DNA of 39,004 nucleotides, taken from positions 1-39,004 of the forward strand of contig JADLDL010000316.1 of the NCBI GenBank assembly GCA_020846655.1. Reading direction: 5' to 3'. Shown piece after piece: positions 23,820 to 32,843 of this stretch. The translations under genes and the position numbers were made by a program. The notes under the pieces are model-generated. The model searched no databases, had not been told where the DNA came from, and saw nothing but the letters and a program-made list of their open reading frames with translations. The DNA is from Saprospiraceae bacterium (GTDB taxonomy: Bacteria > Bacteroidota > Bacteroidia > Chitinophagales > Saprospiraceae). Position 1 is the first letter of the stretch. Each line of letters starts with the position of its first letter.

Positions 23820-26096
23820 ATGGGAAAACAAATCCCGCTCCGTACCTCGTTCTCGCTGCCCGATGGCCGCGAAGTGACGCTGGAAACGGGCAAACTCGCC
23901 ACGCAAGCCGATGGTAGCGTGCTGGTCCGCGTGGGCAACACCATGCTGCTGGCCACCATCGTCAGCGCCCGCAAGGCCAAAGAAGGCCAACCCTTCTTTC
24001 CGCTTTCCGTCGATTACCAGGAGAAATTCGCCGCTGCCGGCCGGATTCCCGGCAACTTTTTCCGCCGTGAAGCCCGCCTGACCGACAGCGAAATCCTCAT
24101 CAGCCGCCTCGTCGACCGCGCCCTGCGCCCGCTCTTCCCCGATGGCTACATGAACGAAACCCAGGTGATCATCAACCTGATTTCGGCCGACAAAGACGCC
24201 ACCCCCGATGCCCTGGCCGGCCTGGCCTGCTCCGCCGCCGTAGCGGTGAGCGATATCCCGGTCGAAGCCCTGTTCTCGGAAGTGCGCGTTGCCCGTATCG
24301 ACGGCCGTTTCGTCATCAATCCCAACAGCGTCGATCTTGAGCGCGCCGACATGGACTTCCTCGTGGCCGCTACCAAACGCGACATCACGATGGTGGAAGG
24401 CGAAGCCAACGAATGCCAGGAGCACGAAATGGTAGAGGCCATTAAAATCGCCCACGAAGCCATTCGCGTACAGATCGAAGCCCAGGAACGCCTGGCCGAA
24501 CTGGTCGGCGAAAAAGCCCTCGTCAAACGCGAAATCGCAGTGCCGGTGGAAAACGACGACCTCAAAACGCTCGTTGAAAAACACTGCGCCGCCGATATTT
24601 ATGCCCTGGCCCGCAGCGCCAGCGATAAATATACCCGCCGCGACACCCTCGAAAGCATCAAAGAACGCCTCAAGGAAACCCTCAGCAGCGAATTCGGCGA
24701 AGAATTCATGGCCGAATGGGGCGCCCTGGCCGACAAGTATTACGACAAGTTGAAAAAACACATCATCCGCGATGTGGCCCTGACCGACGGCATCCGCCTC
24801 GACGGCCGCAAAACCGATGAAGTACGCCCCATCTGGTGCGAGGTAGATTTCTTGCCCTCCGCCCACGGCTCGGCTATTTTCAACCGCGGTGAAACCCAGT
24901 CGCTGACCTCCCTCACCCTGGGCACCAAACAGGACCAGGCCCTGATCGACAATGCGCTGGACTCCTACGACGACAATTTTATCCTGCACTACAACTTCCC
25001 GCCCTACTCCACCGGCGAAGTAAAACCCATGCGTGGCCCGGGCCGCCGTGAAGTTGGCCACGCCAACCTCGCCGGCCGTTCCATCCGCAAATTGATGCCG
25101 GAAGGCTTCGCTTACACCGTGCGGATCGTGTCGGACATCCTCGAATCCAACGGCTCGTCCTCCATGGCTACTGTGTGCGCCGGCTCGCTGGCCCTCATGG
25201 ATGGCGGTGTGCCGCTCAAAGCGCCGATTGCCGGTATCGCCATGGGCGCTATCGCCGACGAAACCGGCCGCGTCTCCATTTTGTCCGATATTTTGGGCGA
25301 CGAAGATGCCCTGGGCGATATGGACTTCAAAGTAACCGGTACGGCCAAAGGCATTTGCGGCACGCAAATGGACATCAAGATCGACGGTATGCCGTACGAA
25401 TTGCTGGAAAAAGCCCTGATGCAAGCCAAAGCCGGCCGCCTTCATATTTTGGGTGAAATGGCCAAAGTTATCGCCGAGCCGAACGCAGACCTCAAACCAC
25501 ACGCACCGCGGATGGTTGAATTCCGGATCGACCGCGAATACATCGGCGCGGTCATCGGACCAGGCGGCAAAGTCATCCAGGAAATGCAGCGCCAAACCGG
25601 CACGACCATCAGCATCGAAGAAGACGAACAAGGCGGTATCGTGGCCATCTTTGGTCCCGACAAAACTGCTCTGGACGCAGCCTTCGATCGTATCCAGGAC
25701 ATCGTGTTCGTACCGACCCCGGGCGACACCTTCGAGGGCGTGATCGAGCGCGTGGAAGACTACGGTGCTTTTGTCAAATTCAAAGGCAAGAGCGGCTTGT
25801 TGCACGTTTCCGAAATCAGTTACCAGCGCGTAGAAAACGTGTCGGATCTATACAAAGTAGGCGATTCCGTAACCGTCAAGTTGCTGGAAAACGACCCGAA
25901 AACGGGCAAACTCCGCCTGTCGGTGAAAGCCCTGTTGCCCAAGCCGGAAGGCTACGTCGAACGCGAACGCCCGGAACGCCGCGAAGGCGGTGGCGGCGAC
26001 CGCGGGCGTGGCGGCTTTGGCGGCGGCGACCGGCGCGGTGGCGGCGGTGGTGGCGGCGATCGGCGCGGTGGCGGCGGTGGCGGCGGCCGGCGTTGA
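23820..26096 (+). CDS. pnp: Polynucleotide phosphorylase
   Basis: Phosphorolytic 3'-5' exoribonuclease of the RNA-decay machinery, 758 residues (E. coli 711). It has two RNase PH domains; the active-site region shows SNGSSSMATVC and the metal/phosphate-site stretch DFKVTGTAKGICGTQMDIK. The KH domain follows with the GxxG loop in VIGPGGKVIQEM (around residues 575-625). The S1 domain covers about 634-705 (FEGVIERVEDYGAFVKFKGK). The remaining 45 residues are a low-complexity Gly/Arg/Asp tail (RGRGG, GGGDRRGGGGGGG), which accounts for the extra length. The ATG at 23820 gives the usual MGKQIPLRTSFSLPDGR start. A terminator follows directly. Confidence 0.98.
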   Translation: MGKQIPLRTSFSLPDGREVTLETGKLATQADGSVLVRVGNTMLLATIVSARKAKEGQPFFPLSVDYQEKFAAAGRIPGNFFRREARLTDSEILISRLVDRALRPLFPDGYMNETQVIINLISADKDATPDALAGLACSAAVAVSDIPVEALFSEVRVARIDGRFVINPNSVDLERADMDFLVAATKRDITMVEGEANECQEHEMVEAIKIAHEAIRVQIEAQERLAELVGEKALVKREIAVPVENDDLKTLVEKHCAADIYALARSASDKYTRRDTLESIKERLKETLSSEFGEEFMAEWGALADKYYDKLKKHIIRDVALTDGIRLDGRKTDEVRPIWCEVDFLPSAHGSAIFNRGETQSLTSLTLGTKQDQALIDNALDSYDDNFILHYNFPPYSTGEVKPMRGPGRREVGHANLAGRSIRKLMPEGFAYTVRIVSDILESNGSSSMATVCAGSLALMDGGVPLKAPIAGIAMGAIADETGRVSILSDILGDEDALGDMDFKVTGTAKGICGTQMDIKIDGMPYELLEKALMQAKAGRLHILGEMAKVIAEPNADLKPHAPRMVEFRIDREYIGAVIGPGGKVIQEMQRQTGTTISIEEDEQGGIVAIFGPDKTALDAAFDRIQDIVFVPTPGDTFEGVIERVEDYGAFVKFKGKSGLLHVSEISYQRVENVSDLYKVGDSVTVKLLENDPKTGKLRLSVKALLPKPEGYVERERPERREGGGGDRGRGGFGGGDRRGGGGGGGDRRGGGGGGGRR

Positions 26097-26115
26097 TCTG
26101 CTTGCGTATGGAAAT

Positions 26116-26161
26116 ACAAAAAACTACCCCGGTGTGGCCCTTGTGCTGCACCGGGTTTTTT
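26116..26161 (+). terminator. Terminator after pnp
   Basis: CCCGGTG and CACCGGG form the stem, with a run of As before and six Ts after, about 30 bp beyond the pnp stop. Confidence 0.85.
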
Positions 26162-26190
26162 GTTTGCCGCCTTTGTCAAATCTGGTCAAA

Positions 26191-26223
26191 TTTGCCTGGA
26201 ATTCAGGCATTGCTCTATTTTTG
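26191..26223 (+). promoter_or_regulatory. Promoter with internal dyad upstream of the exported protein gene at 26259
   Basis: TTTG at 26191-26194, 21 bases, TATTTTTG at 26216-26223. Between them sits a dyad TGCCTG-GAATT-CAGGCA (26193-26209), placed as an operator would be. Confidence 0.55.
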
Positions 26224-26258
26224 CCAGACACAATTCGAAACAACCACGCACCCGCCTG

Positions 26259-26909
26259 ATGCGCATCCTGTCTGTCCTGTTTTTCTTCGTACTCTTTTTC
26301 TTCAACAGAGCAGGCGCCCAGGTAACCCTGGTGCGGCAGGCGCCCAACGACAGTTTTAACCTCAGTTGCCCGGATTGTAGCCTGGTGGTAGCCGAGGTAG
26401 CCCTCACGCGGGGGCAGCATGCCGTCCCGATGAACATGCGCAAGCCCGTCGCCGTCAACCTGCTCATGTGGAAATACTACGACGATATCCTCAAAAAAGA
26501 GACCCTGATGGCCAAGGAGCCATTTTGGACCAAGGGCGTCCAGTTGATCGATGAAATCCCGGACACCCAGATGCTCTCGCTGCACCTCAACCTGATCTGG
26601 ACCGATTCGGCCGGCATCGCGCACCGGCTCTACCTCGTGGCCGCAGGTTTTACCAAAAGCAACCTGGCCCGTCTGCCGCTAGTGGCTGTATTTGACGCAG
26701 ACACTTATGCTCCGCTGCGCTTCTCCGCCGTGGCGCAAGTATTCAAGGACGAAAACGACTGGGAAACCTACGATTGCCTCGACGGCACGTTCTCCCTCGA
26801 CCGCTTCGATGCCCGCAACGGCACCCTGGGCGGTCATTTTGACTTCACTGGCAACCGGATCGGCATGGAAAAACTGGGGTTTTTCCTAAACGGCAACTTT
26901 CAGCGCTAG
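26259..26909 (+). CDS. Exported protein of unknown function
   Basis: A 216-residue protein with a strong signal peptide, MRILSVLFFFVLFFFNRAGA then Q. The mature part has a CPDC motif (FNLSCPDCSLVV), a helical MNMRKPVAVNLLMWKYYDDI segment, and beta-rich C-terminal sequence (GGHFDFTGNRIGMEKLGFFL). I recognise no family and see no sorting domain, lipobox or membrane segment, so a periplasmic location is likely. The ATG at 26259 is used because it starts the signal peptide and follows the TATTTTTG promoter by 35 bp; the longer frame from 26160 lies within promoter and terminator sequence. Confidence 0.78.
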   Translation: MRILSVLFFFVLFFFNRAGAQVTLVRQAPNDSFNLSCPDCSLVVAEVALTRGQHAVPMNMRKPVAVNLLMWKYYDDILKKETLMAKEPFWTKGVQLIDEIPDTQMLSLHLNLIWTDSAGIAHRLYLVAAGFTKSNLARLPLVAVFDADTYAPLRFSAVAQVFKDENDWETYDCLDGTFSLDRFDARNGTLGGHFDFTGNRIGMEKLGFFLNGNFQR

Positions 26910-26981
26910 CCGCTGCAACGCCAACCGGGTAACTTTTGTGCTCAAGACTTGTTTCAAATCCTTCACCAACCCTGCCCACAC

Positions 26982-27464
26982 ATGAAAACAGTTACCCTGC
27001 AATCCAGTTTTCAGGTCTACGAAACACCGGGCGAACTGGCCCCGGCCGACCGCGAACTGCTCGAACTGGCCACCGCCGCGCTGGCCAACTCCTATTCGCC
27101 GTATTCCAATTTTAAGGTAGGCGTGGCCATTCGCCTGGCCAACGGCGAGATGATCAGCGGCAGCAACTACGAAAATGCCGCCTACCCCATCTGCATCTGC
27201 GCAGAACAATCGGTCCTGGCCTCGGCTGCCAGCCGCTATCCTGGTGTGGCGACGACAGCTATTGCCGTGACGATCCTGAACCCCAGCCGCGTCATCAACC
27301 AGCCTGCCGCACCCTGCGGCGCCTGCCGGCAAGTGATTTGTGAAACCGAGCAAAAAAACCGGCAGACCATGCGGGTCTTGCTGCGGGGCCAGACCGGGCC
27401 GGTATTTGAGTTTGAAAAAGGCGTCGATTTGCTGCCCCTGGCTTTTGGCGGTACGTTTTTTTGA
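26982..27464 (+). CDS. cdd: Cytidine deaminase
   Basis: A 160-residue zinc enzyme of pyrimidine salvage, converting cytidine and deoxycytidine to the uridine forms. The zinc and catalytic motifs are complete: CAEQ with Cys73 and the proton-shuttling Glu75, and PCGACRQ with Cys112 and Cys115. The substrate-binding stretches YSNFKVGVA and GSNYENAAYP are also present. The start ATG at 26982 follows an AT-poor leader; the frame extends to 26949 without conservation. It is longer than the 130-residue B. subtilis type by an N-terminal segment of about 25 residues, common in Bacteroidota. Neighbouring genes do not suggest an operon. Confidence 0.96.
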   Translation: MKTVTLQSSFQVYETPGELAPADRELLELATAALANSYSPYSNFKVGVAIRLANGEMISGSNYENAAYPICICAEQSVLASAASRYPGVATTAIAVTILNPSRVINQPAAPCGACRQVICETEQKNRQTMRVLLRGQTGPVFEFEKGVDLLPLAFGGTFF

Positions 27465-27566
27465 ACCCAGGCTGCCGCTGGCGGGCCGGCAATTTTGATC
27501 CCTTCTAAATAGCCCTCCGGGTCGTCGTTTTTCCAAACGAAAATTCGGCGCCTGCGTTACCCTCCG

Positions 27567-27574
27567 TAGTTTTG
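27567..27574 (+). promoter_or_regulatory. Candidate -7 promoter element of the sdh operon
   Basis: TAGTTTTG followed by TATCG matches TAnnTTTG, 112 bp upstream of sdhC. The -33 partner is not obvious. Confidence 0.55.
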
Positions 27575-27686
27575 TATCGAGGAAACTATATATTTATTCG
27601 GGCCAAAGGCAAATCTTTTTTGCTTTCTTTGCGCAAGTTTCTTTGATACGAACAAAAACGAATTTCTAATTTTTCATCTCAGCAAA

Positions 27687-28379
27687 ATGAGTTGGTTTTC
27701 CAAGTTTCTCACTTCATCCATCGGTCAAAAGACAGTGATGGCGCTGACCGGCATATTCCTGATTCTATTTTTAGTGATACACCTGATCGGCAACCTCCAG
27801 TTGCTCAAGGACGACGGCGGCGAGGCGTTTAACTATTACGCCTATTTCATGACCCACAATCCCCTGATCAAAACGATTTCCTACCTGCTTTACGCCTCCA
27901 TCCTGCTGCACGCCGTGCAGGGCCTGATGATCTGGCAACGCAACAAAGCCGCCCGTGGCATACACCGCTACGCGGTAAACCATACCCGTTCCAGCGAACG
28001 CGCCTCGCGCAACATGGCCTGGCTCGGCATCATTATTTTTATTTTCCTGCTGCTGCACATGTACCAGTTTTGGTTCCAGATGCACTGGGGGACTCTGGTG
28101 TATGTCGAATATGGCCAGTTCCCCGAGCACCCGGTGAAAGACCTGTATGCGCTGGTGGCTGACTCCTATCGGAACATTGGTTTCGTGTTGTTCTATGTAA
28201 TTTCCATGGCCGTAGTGGGCTACCACCTGTGGCACGGCTTCTGGTCGGCGTTCCAAACACTGGGCCTCAACCACCGGAAGTACACGCCGCTGATCAAGTG
28301 GGTGGGTATGGCCTACGCAGTACTGGTGCCCTTGTTGTTTGCGGTGATCCCGGTTTGGATGTATGCCATGCAGAAATGA
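27687..28379 (+). CDS. sdhC: Succinate dehydrogenase/fumarate reductase cytochrome b558-type membrane subunit
   Basis: A 230-residue inner-membrane anchor of respiratory complex II, carrying haem b and the quinone site. Five transmembrane segments are visible, for example GIFLILFLVIHLIGNLQLL, ISYLLYASILLHAVQGLMIW and LGIIIFIFLLLHMYQFWFQ. The haem-ligand histidines lie in these segments (VIHLIGN, LLHAVQG, LLHMYQF, GYHLWHGFW). The length and pattern fit the b558 family of Bacteroidota, which uses one large anchor instead of separate SdhC and SdhD. It begins the operon that continues with sdhA and sdhB, but a small lipoprotein gene comes between it and sdhA. Confidence 0.95.
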   Translation: MSWFSKFLTSSIGQKTVMALTGIFLILFLVIHLIGNLQLLKDDGGEAFNYYAYFMTHNPLIKTISYLLYASILLHAVQGLMIWQRNKAARGIHRYAVNHTRSSERASRNMAWLGIIIFIFLLLHMYQFWFQMHWGTLVYVEYGQFPEHPVKDLYALVADSYRNIGFVLFYVISMAVVGYHLWHGFWSAFQTLGLNHRKYTPLIKWVGMAYAVLVPLLFAVIPVWMYAMQK

Positions 28380-28408
28380 TCCGTTCAGCATATCAAAATA
28401 TACCCTCT

Positions 28409-28801
28409 ATGAAAAAGACCTTTTTACTCATCCCACTTCTGGGTATCGCCTTGAGCTTGTTGCAACTTATTGGATGCAAAAAAGATGAGCCTGCACCGGA
28501 AGTGCCCATGAAACCAAAATACGCTGGAACCTACGTAGGCATTGAAAAAGTGAGTACACTGACCGGCGGCCAGGGGAATCCTGGCACTACCAATACCTAC
28601 AACAACCGGACAATTGTGGTCGTGGAATGGAATAATAAAATAATCATGGAAGGCGATACCCTTCAACTAGACTCCTCGGGGCACTATGAAGATGGCAGCG
28701 CCGCTCCTATATTTTTTGAAGTTAACATAAAAGAAGACAGCCTTTGGGTTAACCATTCTGCCACGCCTGTTTGGAAATTTTTCTCCGGAAAAAGAAAATA
28801 A
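28409..28801 (+). CDS. Small lipoprotein of unknown function inside the sdh operon
   Basis: A 130-residue protein with a lipoprotein signal: hydrophobic [20 protein letters not shown] then IGC (Cys23), followed by KKDEPAP, a common Bacteroidota lipoprotein start. The mature part has beta-like stretches ([31 protein letters not shown]). It ends KFFSGKRK. No family was recognised. The ATG at 28409 is 29 bp after sdhC; sdhA starts 68 bp downstream. Its base composition is more AT-rich than the sdh genes, so it looks like a later insertion into the operon. It would be co-transcribed with sdhA unless it carries its own signals, which I did not see. Confidence 0.8.
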   Translation: MKKTFLLIPLLGIALSLLQLIGCKKDEPAPEVPMKPKYAGTYVGIEKVSTLTGGQGNPGTTNTYNNRTIVVVEWNNKIIMEGDTLQLDSSGHYEDGSAAPIFFEVNIKEDSLWVNHSATPVWKFFSGKRK

Positions 28802-28869
28802 GTAAGCACCCCAAAACCAATATCTATTTTACAATAAATCCTCTTTTGCGCATCAAGCAACGAGATAGC

Positions 28870-30813
28870 ATGGCCACAACTACGACATCCGACGCCAAAC
28901 TCCATTCCAAAACCCCGGAAGGCAATGTTTCCGAAAAGTGGGAATCCTACAAAGGGCACGTCCCGCTCGTGTCGCCCAATAACAAGCGCCGTATCGATGT
29001 CATTATCGTCGGCTCCGGCCTCGCCGGCGCTTCGGCAGCGGCTTCCCTGGGCGAACTGGGGTACAACGTAAAGGTGTTCACCTTCCACGACAGCCCGCGC
29101 CGCGCGCACTCGATTGCCGCCCAGGGCGGTATCAATGCCGCTAAAAACTATCAAAACGACGGCGACTCCGTGTACCGGCTGTTTTACGATACCATCAAAG
29201 GCGGCGATTACCGCGCCCGCGAAGCCAACGTACACCGCCTGGCTGAAGTATCCACCGCTATCATCGATCAGTGCGTGGCCCAAGGCGTACCCTTTGCCCG
29301 CGAATACGGCGGCTTGCTCGACAACCGCTCCTTCGGCGGCACCCAGGTGTCGCGTACGTTCTACGCCCGCGGCCAAACGGGACAGCAATTGCTCATCGGC
29401 GCCTACCAGGCCCTCAGCCGCCAGGTAGCCCTCGGCAACGTCAAACTCTACAACCGCCATGAAATGCTGGATGTAGTGGTCGTCGACGGCAAATGCCGCG
29501 GCATCATCGCCCGCAACCTGCTCACCGGCGCCATCGAACGCCACGGCGCACACGCCGTCGTGATCGGGAGCGGCGGCTACGGCAACGTGTTCTACCTGAG
29601 CACCAACGCCATGATGAGCAATACTACCGCCGCCTGGCGCGCACACCGCCGCGGCGCCTATTTCGCCAATCCCTGCTACACACAGATCCACCCAACCTGT
29701 ATCCCCGTGTCGGGCGACTACCAGTCGAAACTGACCCTCATGTCGGAATCGCTGCGCAACGACGGCCGCTGCTGGGTGCCCAAAAACACCAGCGATACCA
29801 AAACACACCCCAGCAAAATCGCCGAATCTGACCGCGACTACTACCTCGAACGCCGCTACCCGGCCTTCGGCAACCTGGTTCCCCGCGATATCGCCAGCCG
29901 CGCCGCCAAAACGGAATGCGACAACGGCAAAGGCGTGGGCGCTACCGGCCTGGCGGTGTACCTCGACTTCGCCGACGCCATCAAACGCCTCGGCCAAAAA
30001 ACCGTGGAGGCCCGCTACGGCAACCTCTTCGAGATGTACCAAAAGATCGCCGGCGACAACCCCTACGAAGTGCCTATGCGCATCTACCCTGCCGTGCACT
30101 ACACCATGGGCGGCCTCTGGGTCGATTACGAACTGATGACCACCATTCCGGGGCTGTACGCCACCGGCGAGGCCAACTTCAGTGACCACGGCGCCAACCG
30201 CCTGGGCGCCTCGGCGCTCATGCAAGGCCTGGCCGACGGCTACTTTGTGCTGCCCTACACCATCGGCTCGTACCTCAGCAACGAAATCCGCACCGGCCCC
30301 ATCGCCACCAATACGCCGGAGTTTGACAAAGTCGAAAAAGACGTGCTCGACCGCATCCACCAATTGACGGGCATCCAGGGCAAACAAAGCGTGGAGTCGT
30401 TCCACCGCCGCCTGGGCAAAATCATGTGGGACAAATGCGGCATGGCCCGCAACGCCGCCGGCCTTAAACAAGCCATCGGTGAGATCCGCGAACTGCGCCA
30501 CGAATTCTGGCAAGACGTATTCGTGCCGGGCCGCCGCGACGAGTTCAACCCCGAACTGGAAAAAGCCTGGCGTGTCGCCGACTTCCTCGAACTGGGCGAA
30601 CTGATGTGCGAAGATGCCTTGCACCGCAACGAGAGCTGCGGCGGTCACTTCCGCGAAGAATTCCAAACCGAAGAAGGTGAAGCCAAACGCGACGACGATA
30701 ATTTCATGTACGTAGGCGCCTGGGAATGGCGCGGCGACGACGCCAAGCCCGAATTGCACAAGGAAAAACTGGAGTACGAAGAAATTAAAGTTAGCCAGCG
30801 GAGCTACAAGTAG
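28870..30813 (+). CDS. sdhA: Succinate dehydrogenase/fumarate reductase flavoprotein subunit
   Basis: A 647-residue catalytic subunit of complex II, oxidising succinate to fumarate with covalently bound FAD. The FAD-binding motif GSGLAG starts at residue 48. [14 protein letters not shown] (His80) is the flavin-linking region. The dicarboxylate site stretches [14 protein letters not shown] and the late [13 protein letters not shown]-like and [19 protein letters not shown] motifs are present. The start ATG at 28870 gives a normal Bacteroidota N-terminus; the frame extends upstream to 28771 only over the lipoprotein gene. It is followed not by sdhB but by an inserted HEPN two-gene module, with sdhB 883 bp downstream. 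Confidence 0.97.
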   Translation: MATTTTSDAKLHSKTPEGNVSEKWESYKGHVPLVSPNNKRRIDVIIVGSGLAGASAAASLGELGYNVKVFTFHDSPRRAHSIAAQGGINAAKNYQNDGDSVYRLFYDTIKGGDYRAREANVHRLAEVSTAIIDQCVAQGVPFAREYGGLLDNRSFGGTQVSRTFYARGQTGQQLLIGAYQALSRQVALGNVKLYNRHEMLDVVVVDGKCRGIIARNLLTGAIERHGAHAVVIGSGGYGNVFYLSTNAMMSNTTAAWRAHRRGAYFANPCYTQIHPTCIPVSGDYQSKLTLMSESLRNDGRCWVPKNTSDTKTHPSKIAESDRDYYLERRYPAFGNLVPRDIASRAAKTECDNGKGVGATGLAVYLDFADAIKRLGQKTVEARYGNLFEMYQKIAGDNPYEVPMRIYPAVHYTMGGLWVDYELMTTIPGLYATGEANFSDHGANRLGASALMQGLADGYFVLPYTIGSYLSNEIRTGPIATNTPEFDKVEKDVLDRIHQLTGIQGKQSVESFHRRLGKIMWDKCGMARNAAGLKQAIGEIRELRHEFWQDVFVPGRRDEFNPELEKAWRVADFLELGELMCEDALHRNESCGGHFREEFQTEEGEAKRDDDNFMYVGAWEWRGDDAKPELHKEKLEYEEIKVSQRSYK

Positions 30814-30820
30814 TGTTAAA

Positions 30821-30851
30821 TTGCTTTTGTAGGGCTGAAGAACTAATTTTG
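30821..30851 (+). promoter_or_regulatory. Promoter of the HEPN module
   Basis: TTG at 30821-30823, 20 bases, TAATTTTG at 30844-30851, 29 bp before the ATG. A consensus promoter here means that the module need not depend on sdh transcription. Confidence 0.65.
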
Positions 30852-30880
30852 TAAAAATCTCTTTAAACTATCTGTTGGAA

Positions 30881-31342
30881 ATGACTTCTCCACAAGAAAT
30901 AAAAAGGCTGGCCTGGCAAAGACTTGAAGAAGCTCATATTCTTTTTGAAAATGGAAAATTTGATGGGGCATTTTATTTGGCGGGTTACAGTGTTGAATTG
31001 ATGCTAAAAGCAAAAATTTGTGACCGGCTTGGTATTCCAAATTTATTTGATGAAGAAGATAAGGTTGTAAATTCAATTAACGGTGTAAGTGAAATAAGAA
31101 AATCGCTTAAGACACACAACCTACTTATATTGTTGATTTATAGTGGCTTAAAGAGCAAATTTGATACTGACAAATCTACTAACAAAACTCTTATTAAAGT
31201 AAATTCACTTTTATTTAGCAATTGGAATGAAAATGCTCGCTATAAACCATGTGGGTATATGAAAGAAAGTGACGTTAGTACTTTAATCAGTTTACTACAA
31301 GATCAAGCAAATGGACTACTATCATGGATCGAAAAGCATTAG
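30881..31342 (+). CDS. HEPN-domain protein
   Basis: A 153-residue all-helical protein. The first helices contain AWQRLEEAHILFENGKFDGA and FYLAGYSVELMLKAKIC, the hallmark of the HEPN family (PF05168-like). The catalytic RNase motif R-x4-6-H is present as Arg73-x5-His79 (EIRKSLKTHNL). Many HEPN proteins are ribonuclease toxins or antiphage effectors, usually paired with a partner gene. Here the partner would be the overlapping gene at 31324. The gene is strongly AT-rich compared with sdhA and sdhB and sits between them, a sign of horizontal gain. The ATG at 30881 is used; a TTG two codons earlier is possible. Function as a toxin is inference; no antitoxin family was recognised. Confidence 0.82.
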   Translation: MTSPQEIKRLAWQRLEEAHILFENGKFDGAFYLAGYSVELMLKAKICDRLGIPNLFDEEDKVVNSINGVSEIRKSLKTHNLLILLIYSGLKSKFDTDKSTNKTLIKVNSLLFSNWNENARYKPCGYMKESDVSTLISLLQDQANGLLSWIEKH

Positions 31343-31635
31343 AATCAGCACTCGTCCCTTTCTCAGAATTCTGTAAAAAGAAAGGATATCCCGTTCGGGA
31401 TACCTGTTTGCAAGAGGCTTACCCAGGTGATAGCTCCAGCTCTTTCATCTTGGAAGTCAAAGCCGATTGGGTAGATAACATGGACTGCTCATCCGCCCTG
31501 GATATCCTTATTGATGCAATGTGGGAGACTATGGATGAAAATATTCGAAAAAATATTTTTTCCATTTCTGTTTTTGATAGCAATGAAGACCTGCATTGTG
31601 CAACCGCAAATGTGGCAAGAGAGACAGCACATTGA
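31324..31635 (+). CDS. Small protein overlapping the HEPN gene, possible partner
   Basis: A 103-residue acidic protein of unknown family. Its ATG lies inside the end of the HEPN gene (19-bp overlap), so the two are translationally linked. Visible features are FSEFCKKKGYPVRDTC at residues 13-28, a serine run (GDSSSSF), and a helical ALDILIDAMWETMDENIRKN. It has none of the GSxxxG-DxD signature of the MNT nucleotidyltransferases that usually accompany HEPN proteins. An antitoxin or accessory role would fit the arrangement. The stop codon at 31633-31635 lies in the left arm of a TGATCAG/CTGATCA inverted repeat (31633-31662). Confidence 0.7.
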   Translation: MDRKALESALVPFSEFCKKKGYPVRDTCLQEAYPGDSSSSFILEVKADWVDNMDCSSALDILIDAMWETMDENIRKNIFSISVFDSNEDLHCATANVARETAH

Positions 31636-31662
31636 TCAGCCAATGGTTTGAACGCCTGATCA
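31633..31662. repeat. Inverted repeat at the end of the HEPN module
   Basis: TGATCAG (31633-31639) and CTGATCA (31656-31662) form a 7-bp perfect stem starting at the module's stop codon and ending 34 bp before sdhB. No T-run follows, so read-through into sdhB is possible. It may mark the edge of an insertion. Confidence 0.45.
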
Positions 31663-31696
31663 TTATAAATAAAACTTAGAAAAATTAAACTATAAT

Positions 31697-32446
<750 letters not shown>

Positions 32447-32462
32447 TAGCCCGAGGCACACA

Positions 32463-32789
32463 TCACTCGTCCTCTTGCGGGGAGCCGATGCGGTCCTCCA
32501 TCTCTTTGATCGCCAGGCCTGATTTCCGAAACTTGCGTTCCAACAACCAGTTGAAACCAACAATGGAAATCAGGCTGGCCAGGGCCAAGGGCACCACCAG
32601 CCAGAGCGACAAGGGCACCCAGGGGTGCTTGTCCCAACAGTAAAAATACAGCAGCAGGGTCAGCGCCTGACGAACGCCCCAGCGAATCAGTTTCCGGCGT
32701 TGGTCGGCAGGCGAGAGCAGGTGCTGGGCTTTGAGTTGTTCCAATTCCTGTTGTAACCCGGATGGCTGGTTGTTTTCGGTACCTGGCAT
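32463..32789 (-). CDS. Small membrane protein of unknown function
   Basis: A 108-residue protein with a polar N-terminus that could form a short coiled coil (LQQELEQLKAQHLLSPADQR). Two hydrophobic segments follow: about residues 38-52 (VRQALTLLLYFYCWD) and 58-82 (VPLSLWLVVPLALASLISIV). The C-terminus is charged (RKFRKSGLAIKEMEDRIGSP). It resembles the 2TM-type small proteins common in Bacteroidota but I cannot assign it firmly. It lies between sdhB and the TPR-like gene at 32844, on the same strand as the latter with a 54-bp gap, and may be its downstream operon partner. Confidence 0.7.
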   Translation of the reverse strand: MPGTENNQPSGLQQELEQLKAQHLLSPADQRRKLIRWGVRQALTLLLYFYCWDKHPWVPLSLWLVVPLALASLISIVGFNWLLERKFRKSGLAIKEMEDRIGSPQEDE

Positions 32790-32843
32790 AGCAATAGTTT
32801 GTTTTGTCGGGTAAAAGTGCCAAATCCTGCCGTCGTTTTCAAA

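Noticed and set aside
23817-25805. 662-codon minus-strand frame over pnp
   Set aside because: Shadow of a highly conserved PNPase gene; the antisense product has no recognisable feature.
28684-30759. 691-codon minus-strand frame over sdhA
   Set aside because: Shadow of sdhA; its Ala/Val/Gly-rich translation is typical of antisense frames in GC-rich coding DNA.
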